Source: Magicicada septendecula (Eukaryota; Arthropoda; Insecta; Hemiptera; Cicadidae). Taken from it: DNA of 64,000 bases. A model generated the notes under the pieces. The model was not told the DNA's origin. It searched no databases and worked only from the letters and a program-made list of their open reading frames with translations. A program made the translations under genes and the position numbers. The stretch lies in assembly GCA_034769895.1 (NCBI GenBank), contig CM068373.1, forward strand, positions 279,651,158 through 279,715,157, in the 5' to 3' direction. Below, in pieces: positions 56,187-64,000 of the stretch; the first letter of the stretch is position 1, and each line of letters opens with the position of its first letter.

Positions 56187-56586
56187 TCACTAGCTACGTA
56201 TGAAAAAATAGTCGGGTGTTTGCAGAAAGAAAAACAAGTTAAGCCTAATCAATATTACTATGTTTAAATTCGCTGAAATCAATCCCATTAAAGTAAACGG
56301 TAATAACACAATAAAAATACGCGTTACTGAAACATTGTTAACAAGATACTGACTGAATTGATTTTCCTATATTTCATATTTCAAACGTATACGCTGATGC
56401 TGTGTAATTTAATAAACGTGTCTCTATACTATAAAAAGAGTTACTACTATATCAGTTTAAACAACTGAAAAAAATTAAATAAAACAGCCTAAAAATTGGG
56501 AGGCTAACAAAATTCGTTAATTTTTCCAGCTGGGGGGGGTCCTGTCCTGTCCTGTTCGCACCTCCCCCCCCGTAAATACGCCTCTG
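56187..56586 (+). mobile_element. hAT-like MITE, copy 3
   Basis: Aligns to 6978 and 31997 copies. It keeps the right terminus CGTAAATACGCCTCTG, whose reverse complement CAGAGGCGTATTTAC pairs with the CAGTGGCGTATC left end of copy 1. The left terminus is eroded. Confidence 0.7.
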
Positions 56587-56720
56587 CGTCGTACAACCTT
56601 TCTTTCAAGCTCTCACTGTTTCTTGTTCCTTTTTTTGCTAATGTCCTCGTCTCACAATGAAAAGCAATTACGGCCAAAAACATACAATTGAGTAGCATAA
56701 AACAATAAATTAACAGGCTT
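56587..56720 (-). pseudogene. LINE remnant flanking MITE copy 3
   Basis: Minus strand reads FHCETRTLAKKGTRNSESL and KERLYD, the ETWTL.KK...L..FERK block. Very short. Confidence 0.55.
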
Positions 56721-56764
56721 TCTATAATCTTACTAAAATTGTAAGCGGTATACACTGCTTATAA

Positions 56765-56945
56765 AGCGAGAGGGTAAAAGGAAAGTTGGAAAGCTAAAAC
56801 TAAGACGGATGGACGGTTTGAGTCAAGACATCAAGACTCTTGAAATTAGAAACTGGAGGAGTCTGCCTAACAGTAGAGAAGAATGCTGAAATCTTCTTAA
56901 GAAGCCATGGCCCACAAAGGAATGTCGAGCCTACGATGCAATTCT
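56765..56945 (+). pseudogene. LINE 3' end remnant
   Basis: Plus strand gives a RGKVGKLKLRRMDGLSQD-like end and RNWRSLPNSREECW, resembling LINE C-termini with LGI+NWR..A.DR..W. No RT. Confidence 0.5.
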
Positions 56946-57073
56946 CTATGTTAATTTTATTGCATAGACTAATTTCATCTAATTATAAATTTAGAGTTAA
57001 TGATTAGTTAATTTTATTACTTTTATCGTATCTCACTGTTTCATATAACCCCGCAATTGGACGCCATATACAA

Positions 57074-59298
57074 TGTTAATAATTTACAATGTAATGCAAA
57101 TCTTTTTATTTGCATAAATTAATTGAATTTGTTAATTATATAAATCATAATCAATTTTATTAAATATGTAATTAGTAATGTTATCACTCAAATTAATTAA
57201 TTCTGGCTTTTACTGCCAAATAGAACTTCAAGATCTAGAACATTTCTGAATTTGGTACTTGTTCAATCGTGTTAAATTAGAATTATTACTTGTGGATCCT
57301 ATCATTTAAGAAGTTATCTTGTGAGTCAGGTCTTAAATAAATTAATCCAACACTATCGAATCCATTCTACAGTATATTTATTATAATATAGCATTTTATA
57401 GGTATTCATATTATAAAATAAATCATAGTTTAAGAATATCAACAAATATTTTCTATAGGCAATTGAATTCTACAACACATTTCTAGTAATCGAAAGAACA
57501 ATCAAATGTATGCACTTATTCGTGCGTAGTGACGTTATTAACTATCAACATAGTGTGCTTGCGAATGGCACTAAGTGATTCTACTTCAAAACACATTTAA
57601 ACATTTACACACATAAAATACTCAAATACTTGCAATAAAATATATTAGACATATACATATTGAATAATCAGATACCTGCAACAGACAGATTAAAACACAA
57701 ACATAATTGAAATAATCATATGCTTATACTAATAAAACAATACATGTGTAATATCTTATGCCATTATTAATTCCTAACTATGGATTCGTATTTTATTGAC
57801 TCTTTATATTATATATCATTTATTGACTCTTTAAATTATATATCTCTCAGGCAGTTGGTTCTAAGTGACAGGTCAGTGGTAATTATGGTAAACTAGTAAT
57901 CATATAAGTGATTAATTTTGTACGTTACTCATGGCGTAGTAGTGTCTCGCTCCCATCCTATGTCCACCAGGGTCCATTTGCTGACGGTTGATGTTAATCC
58001 ATGGGACACTCGTAACTCGCACTTTTATTATTATGCGTACATTTTCCGGAACACTGGTCCGCACTTCGCGACACTCGTTATAAGTTCTATGAAATCGTCA
58101 CAGTTCAAGTCGCGGTACTCGTACTAGGAATTCATCGATTGGTTGTATCGCGTTAGTCTATTATGCGATTATCAGTTCGATATGGTCACGCACTTCTTTC
58201 AAGTTTAATTAGCGCATATAACATTTAGCACTTGACTTTATTTTACGAGATAACGTAGTCTCACTAGTTTATTTTGAGATAACCCGATTCATTTCGTTGG
58301 TGAGAAGTTCAAGTGTGTTACCACTGTATATTATTACTTCTGACAGTATTTACCGTATGTGCGTGATGCTTAAGGTTTTTTACAAAGTCCGTTATTCGCT
58401 CATCGTCGCGAACACTACCGTTTCGGCTTGACTGTTTGAGTCTTATTTCCGAACTTCCATTGATTCCGTACACTACTTCTAATAATTCTCCGAACAAAGT
58501 CTTTACATCACTGAGAAAGCTTAATAATACTGAGCTATAATGTTAATAAAACTGAGTTAAAATTCCATACAACTGAGCCAAAAATTTAGTAAAACTGAGA
58601 GAATACTGCGCAAATACTGAGAGCGCGTCCTCTCGTGCATTCAGTTTTTATTTCCTTCCTAATTCCCACTCTTGTTACATCCACGAACGCTTCTCTTTCC
58701 CACCAAACTATCTCTGATAGGACGGTTATTAGGACCTCCCTATGTCCTCTTGTCTAAAGTCAGTGATTCTGGAGAATTCTCCACCTAGTGTCGTTTGGAG
58801 AGGGATGTTCTTCCATGGGATTCGTTCTCTGGTCGTCGGCTTCTGTCACCACCATCCCCGTTAGTCACTTCCCTTCGAATTCTAATTGGCTGGTTGGCAT
58901 CTCTAATTGAGTCTTACGTGGTCCACGTGGACTCGACGAGTTGCTGTCATCAGGACGTTGCCTCCTTCTTGGAATCTTCATCAAGGCCTGGCTCCTACAG
59001 TCACATCTGCCCTTTTGGTGTAGCGTGTCGAATTATCGTATTGTTAAGACACTATCGACTTCCTCTGACGAACTTACGGGTGGCAAACATATGTCTTCAT
59101 TGGAGTGCGCCTCTTCGTCCCTTGTTACATTGTCTGTGCATCAGCTATTGTTCTTCTGTAAGTCGCTCACATGCTTGGAACAATGCTCTTAGCGATAGTT
59201 ATCTGTTTTTCTCGCTACTGGACGGTTGCAAGGGTAACGTTCCTTTGTTATAATTGTAGAGCCAAGTGCTCCCACGTATGGTCCAGTTCGTTACAACA
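57074..59298 (-). repeat. Candidate long LTR (uncertain)
   Basis: The minus strand would start TGTTGTAACGAACTGG (59298) and end near AACA at 57074. A primer-site-like TGGCGTCCAATTGCGGGG lies just beyond at 57068 downward. No partner LTR, coding region or duplication was found. 58530-58625 contains six ACTGAG words about 15-30 bp apart. A 152-codon frame at 58795-59253 has no known domain. It may be one LTR of a retroelement or unrelated AT-rich DNA. Confidence 0.3.
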
Positions 59299-61233
59299 TG
59301 TGTCGTAGCGCGTATTGTCCCTTAACGGCTTTCTTGTATTTACATGGAAAGGAAAGGTTTGTTCCTTTTGTCGCTCCCCTTAGAACAACGCTAACATGTG
59401 TCACTTTTGATGGGCTCTAATTGCTGGTGTTACTCCCTCGACATGTCCAAAATTCAAAAAAAAATCTCGAAGTAATAAGTACGCCATAAGCCAATGATGA
59501 TGATGATTATGATGATGACGATACACAACATATCGATACCACTGTCGCATAGGAGAAATATCGAAAATTAGTGCAGGTACAATTCTTGGAAAAGTACCTT
59601 TCTTATTTTCAATAACCGTTTATACACCATGTGCTATTCCGCTGTTTTGTGTTTCTGCTTATAATATAGGTCTAAAGTGACTGCAGTCATGAAAAAATTC
59701 ACTAATTTATGTTCAGTAAAAATCTGTAAAATAAATTATTTTATATAAAAGGAACAAGTTTTTTTTATGTTCATTACATTTACCGCAGCCCCGGTACCTT
59801 AAGCGCAGCTCTTGATGCTAGAAAGCAGCCATCGTTTTTTCTACTAAAATCAAACCACTCGTGCCCGATTTGTACAATTTACAATTTTCGTTTAAGAGTA
59901 CAATAATTTATATTACGTACGCCTATAAATATTATATAATCAAACGTAGGCCTACGTTATAAACTTTCCCATATTTATATACGGGAGCAATTATATTACA
60001 ATATAGGTTGACCAGGAAAAAATATCTCAAGAATAAATGTACGTATAAAGCCAACTTACCCAGCTTTGAGAATTTTCATGTAAAAGGAGTAGGCCTATAG
60101 CGTCTTGAAGATCTTTTTATAACATCTCATACCAATGTCAAAAGTATGTTATTTAATGTTTCACACTATCTACTTCTTCTGTTTTGACACATAAAACTAA
60201 AAAGAAAAATTCTTCACTGAATAATAATAAAAAACTTCTAGTGATCCCGCACCATTACAAACTCAGACGAACAACATTGGAATGGCTTGGGTCTATTTCT
60301 TCTTCAGCTTATTTCCTGGCTACTTCTTCTTCTATTTAATGCTTGTCAGAGATATATTTTATTTAATTCGTTTTGCATTATTACGTACACGTTTTATTAC
60401 TCTAACGATTAATTTTATTTATTTTAAGTAAATTTTGCGATAAATATCTAAACGCTGAGTTCAAGAATACCACTAGTCTATGTAATACAGTCATTGCCAA
60501 ATACAATAAAATTGCAATTTTAACATGATAATGTTTTTAGGCTGGGGGTCATTCCACAAAATGCGTGATGCAAAATGTGTAACGTCATCGAAAAATGTAA
60601 CGCTCCAGGTGATGTTAACACTATTTTTTTTTCCACACTTTCGATTCCCCACAGTCTAAATATCTTCGGTCTCTGTCGTTTTTAACATGATAATGTTTGT
60701 TATATAGTAAATATATTTGTTATATAGGAAATATTTGTTATATAGTTATATAGAAAACAAGATAATGTTTTCCACAAAATGCGTGTTAGTCGTGATGTCT
60801 TCCACTGAACGTGTGCGACGCCTGCGTCAACGACAACGCAAAGACAGGGATCGTGAAGAATTAAATGAATTTTTGATGAATACTCCGTTCTCATCAAATA
60901 CAACTTAAGATGAAAAAATTCACGCGTTTCAAACATTATATTTAGTTTATGTACATTATACGTTTCAAAAGCCTAAAAATATTATCATGCTTCGATGTTT
61001 CGGTTTCGTCGAAATTCTTCTTTTTGTACAATACCCACCATTAAAATCTCACTTCAAAAATCGATTTCTCGAGTTTAATAATGACGAATTTTCTTTTTGT
61101 AGGGAATTTTATATTTCTTTATTTTTCTGTACCAATATTGGTAGTGCTTAAACTACAATAAATTGTAATATATATGTTTTTATTAAACAGATAAACATAT
61201 CAAACTAATTTTTAAAATATCTTTTCATCTGAT
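59299..61233. other. AT-rich stretch without supported gene
   Basis: 59520-59605 repeats 49515-49600. 60520-60545 and 60682-60700 share TTTAACATGATAATGTTT. A short plus-strand frame 60717-60908 ends in a basic STERVRRLRQRQRKDRDREE segment; no function assigned. Confidence 0.45.
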
Positions 61234-61242
61234 ATCTGTAAC

Positions 61243-62025
61243 GGTACCCGAACACTTGTCCGAATCGACTATCCCGAATGACGAGATACCTGAAATCATT
61301 TTGCTCGAATACTTTTTCCCGAATAAAATTCATTTGATTAATATAAACCTTTTATATAAATCTTTCATTCTTTTAATAAAAAATTGAAGCAAACAGGCAT
61401 CAAAATACATAGTTATAAATTTGTAAATTGTTATAAATTGTGCGCTATTGCGTGCAAAAAGTCGATGTCACGCTTTTCATCTTTATAATTTTCGTAACTT
61501 TCACTTATGGTTTTTCAATCTTCTTTCCAGTTCGATCCATTTCTTCTTTGGTGCGATTTTGATTTTTTTGGCTAAACTTAGATCTGCAAGACTGATCTCA
61601 GTGTCAGCCTGTTCTTTTTGAAACTGCTTCAAGGCAGAGTATAGATCCGCGTGATGCTTACCAATTACGATACGAAACCTGTTATGCCACCCTTCGCTCG
61701 CGTTATTTGTCATGCGAACCTTGGAGCCCTGCATCATATTGATTCCACAGCCCAACTACATAACGTGGCGGAGCAGTTTGTCTTCTGCCTCTAGCAGGCC
61801 GTCCACTCACATAATTTTCTTCAAAATAGTCCACAACCGACGAAGTGCTATGGTCACCAATACATTATTTCGAAAACTACTATTCGAGAAAAAGGTATTT
61901 TTGATTCCTGTTTAATTAAATAATTTTTTCGGGAAACAGGGTGTTCGGGAAAATGGATTCGGGAAAAAAGTATTCGAGCAAAACGATTTCGGGTATTTCG
62001 TCATTCGGGAAAATGACCGCGAATC
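61243..62025 (-). mobile_element. Second MULE, internally deleted (783 bp)
   Basis: Inverted ends of about 80 bp rich in CCCGAA words share CCCGAATGACGA, GAAATC.TTTTGCTCG and AATACTTTTT. A perfect 9-bp duplication ATCTGTAAC flanks it (61234-61242, 62026-62034), fitting MULEs. It contains only the C-terminal end of a transposase on the minus strand. Its TIRs differ from those of the MULE at 12925, so it is a different family. Confidence 0.88.
61501..61830 (-). pseudogene. MULE transposase C-terminal fragment
   Basis: Minus strand: VVDYFEENYVSGRPARGRR and VVGLWNQYDA, then after a shift VRMTNNASEGWHNRFRIVIG, LYSALKQFQKEQADTEIS. The TNN..EGWHNR block holds the last catalytic Glu of MULE transposases, and the EQ..TE segment follows it in the FLYWCH-MULE relatives. 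The FLYWCH finger and first two catalytic residues are deleted. Confidence 0.82.
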
Positions 62026-62034
62026 ATCTGTAAC

Positions 62035-62563
62035 ATAAGAGAAGACACACAAGTAATGTTATAATGTTTTATAAACAATATAATCGTTTTCACAATTTTT
62101 AGTTCTTGTGTCAGTTCCGGCTCCCCCCCCCCAAATTCTGACGGTGCAACTTGCGGATGATCCCCCTCCCGTGTCTCTTTGCTTCATCCTGTAGCTCTTC
62201 TTAGAAACATCGTCTCTTTTCTTACTATTTAAATTTTGTTCCAAACAGTAGAACACGCGCCTTTGTTGAACCGTTTACCTGGGACTTACCTATTGCTCCC
62301 TTGGTTATACGCTACCTGCACCCCTCCCCCGACCAACACACATTTCAGTCTCTCAGTTCAAGTCTAATTTCTGAAGCTGCTGTAACTGGTGAAACAATTG
62401 TCAAGAAAGTATTTTACCAATTATCAGGTAGAACTGTAACAAGAGTTCATTTATTAAATTCAAATATTAATAAAATGTTCTTCCAAGTGCCGGGCGACCA
62501 TTCGATCAGTGTAACTCCCCTTTCTTATACTTCCACAGGAAAGGAGGATCCTTCTTCCTTTGT
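62035..62563. other. Unassigned stretch
   Basis: C run at 62126. A plus-strand frame (62301-62567) has no recognised domain. Confidence 0.45.
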
Positions 62564-63084
62564 TTAGTCAAGTTTCACCTCCGTACTCGTGAGTAAGCGT
62601 ACACGTACTGCCTGCGCTTCTTCTTCAGCACCACAGCCCAACGTGAGCCCTGGCTTCCAACACCAATCTTCCCCAATTTCTCCTATCCGTTGCCATCTTA
62701 ATGTAACCCTCATATCCATTCTTCTTAGATCTTCCAGCATATCATCCAATGTCCAACTTATCCTGAGTCGGCCCCTCTTTCTGCTTTTATAGATTTACGG
62801 CGCCCTCAGGATTTTCTTTGGCATACGCTGATAATCCATCCACTCTAGATGACCTAGCCGTTGTATTCGCTGAGTCTTTACGAATCTTACAGTGTCCTCG
62901 TGCTTCAATAGCTCATCTATTTGCTGGTTATTTCTTATTCTCCATTCGTCATCTTTTTTAACCGGGCCATAAACACGTCTTAAATCTTTCTTTCAAACCT
63001 TCTTCGTGTTTCTTGTTCCTTTTTTGTCAGTGTCCATGTCTCACCTCCATACGTAACAAACGGTCTGATAAGTGTCTCATATAT
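62564..63084 (-). pseudogene. LINE C-terminal fragment, cut by a solo LTR
   Basis: Minus strand from the LTR edge: ETLIRPFVTYGGETWTL, then LGHLEWMDYQRMPKKIL, RKRGRPRISWTLDDMLEDL and ending with RWQRIGEIGEDWCWKPGL. It is the same family as 8095 and 32413. Stops in the middle. The frame breaks exactly at the LTR start. Confidence 0.8.
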
Positions 63085-63648
63085 TGTTACGACGGTCTAC
63101 TTGATCGTCGTAAATATAGTGGAAAACAAAAAACAAGACACCAATTAAGTCACTAATCACCAGCTTTAATTATCACAATTAAACAGTTTATAATCAACAA
63201 GATAGTCTCTTACAACAAATCAAATAAAAACTGATTACACGCAATAAAATGTCAACTAATATAAAACACAATTGTATTAAAACTGTCCCGCACGATTATA
63301 AAATACATAACACTTCGCCAGAATAAATCGAACCACAGTGTGTAAATCGCCACTCAAACGCACTGTGTAATCGCCCGACAATAACTATCTTGACCGTCCC
63401 TGAATGGCTGTATTTATACCCCGCTGATTTCCAGAATAATCTGTCACTTTGTGAATCCACTAGAAACAGTGTCCTTGAACACACTGCGCTGACCGGTATG
63501 GTCTGGTATAGACCCGATAGTTGACGCGTAATTGTCTTTCACCGCAAAGTAGCAGCATTATGTACGCGCACACACATTACAGCTGGAATATTCGAGAAAC
63601 TTGTAGAACGTTCCGTATTACGTAACATTTTTTCCGCATTACATAACA
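63085..63648 (-). repeat. Solo LTR of the Gypsy family
   Basis: Starts TGTTACGACGGTCTAC, ends ACATAACA. ATAT flanks both sides (63081-63084, 63649-63653 region). 564 bp, close to the 46052 LTR in the first 200 bp. No internal sequence, so it formed by LTR-LTR recombination, or is a lone copy. Confidence 0.85.
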
Positions 63649-64000
63649 ATATATATTACAACAATACAAATTGATCGATTCAAGTTAATTTAACTTGTGT
63701 AGCCTCATGCTTTTGGGAGACAATTATTTATACAACCCAAGTTAACCAATTTAAATGCATTTACATATAGTGTATTGAATTCATGGGTGTAATCGTAATA
63801 AGAAGATGATACGTTATTTACGTTTAAAATCGTTCCATTATTTATTTATTTAAACAACATCTCTCATATCGGATATTAAACAATTATAACTCATTATTAA
63901 ATCGTTTGTACGAAGTTTTCGTACATAACTTATTGCTAACAAATTACATACATAAGTTATATACAACTCTTATTATCTAATTGTAATTACTTTAAAATGT
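63649..64000. other. AT-rich flank
   Basis: No gene or element recognised. I could not see the LINE resume after the solo LTR. Confidence 0.5.

Noticed and set aside
58795-59253. 152-codon plus-strand frame as a gene
   Set aside because: No recognised domain; overlaps a second frame and a candidate LTR. Composition is Ser/Leu-rich without a clear signal peptide or membrane pattern.
60717-60908. Short frame with a basic RRLRQRQRKDRDREE segment as a DNA-binding protein
   Set aside because: Only about 36 residues of the frame look non-random, with no partner domain or conserved neighbour.
1-64000. CRISPR arrays, tRNA and rRNA genes, bacterial operons
   Set aside because: No regularly spaced short repeats with unique spacers, no cloverleaf or rRNA sequence recognised, and all recognisable coding content is of eukaryotic mobile elements.

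Overview
This window looks like a piece of a large, AT-rich arthropod (probably insect) genome. I base this on the mobile elements: irritans-like mariners, R1-like and other LINEs, a Merlin, FLYWCH-type MULEs, a DD82E Tc1/mariner relative, a PIF/Harbinger, Penelope-like elements and a Ty3/Gypsy element, plus abundant microsatellites and frequent TAGGCCTA motifs. The species assignment is inference. I see no host protein-coding gene, tRNA, rRNA or CRISPR array. Nearly all recognisable coding sequence belongs to transposable elements, and most of it is broken.

Layout. 1-6.2 kb: microsatellite, a small hAT MITE with a perfect 8-bp duplication, a deleted mariner-like element with TA duplication, a Penelope-like GIY-YIG remnant between inverted arms, and a minisatellite. 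6.6-11.4 kb: a graveyard of LINE C-terminal fragments in both directions, one carrying a 145-bp unit in four tandem copies. 12.1-18.6 kb: a nested structure. An R1-like LINE is interrupted by a Merlin element, whose transposase is itself interrupted by an apparently intact FLYWCH-MULE and, flush against it, a DD82E (Sailor-type) element with about 400-bp terminal inverted repeats. 19.7-20.5 kb: LINE 3' end and a foldback MITE. 25.1-27.1 kb: a TIR element, then a deleted Harbinger containing a hAT MITE. 27.7-31.9 kb: two opposed mariner pseudogenes, a 0.8-kb hAT element inside one of them, a duplicated 0.2-kb segment and a hammerhead-like motif. 32.4-38.7 kb: LINE copies, a CpG-rich patch and a Penelope-like RT plus GIY-YIG pseudogene with a hammerhead-like motif downstream. 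40.5-46.6 kb: a Ty3/Gypsy element on the minus strand with both LTRs, tRNA-Leu-like primer site, gag, protease, RT, RNase H and integrase, all frameshifted. 46.6-64 kb: LINE fragments, hAT MITEs, two related solo LTRs, a long hairpin, a possible long LTR and a second, deleted MULE with a perfect 9-bp duplication.

How it fits together: the region has served as a repeated insertion target. Target-site duplications let the order of events be read at many loci. The only long uninterrupted reading frame that looks functional is the MULE transposase at 13377-14762. A second theme is a motif family, CTGANGA-T-stem-GAAAC, that resembles the hammerhead ribozyme core and recurs at five loci, two of which are Penelope-like elements.
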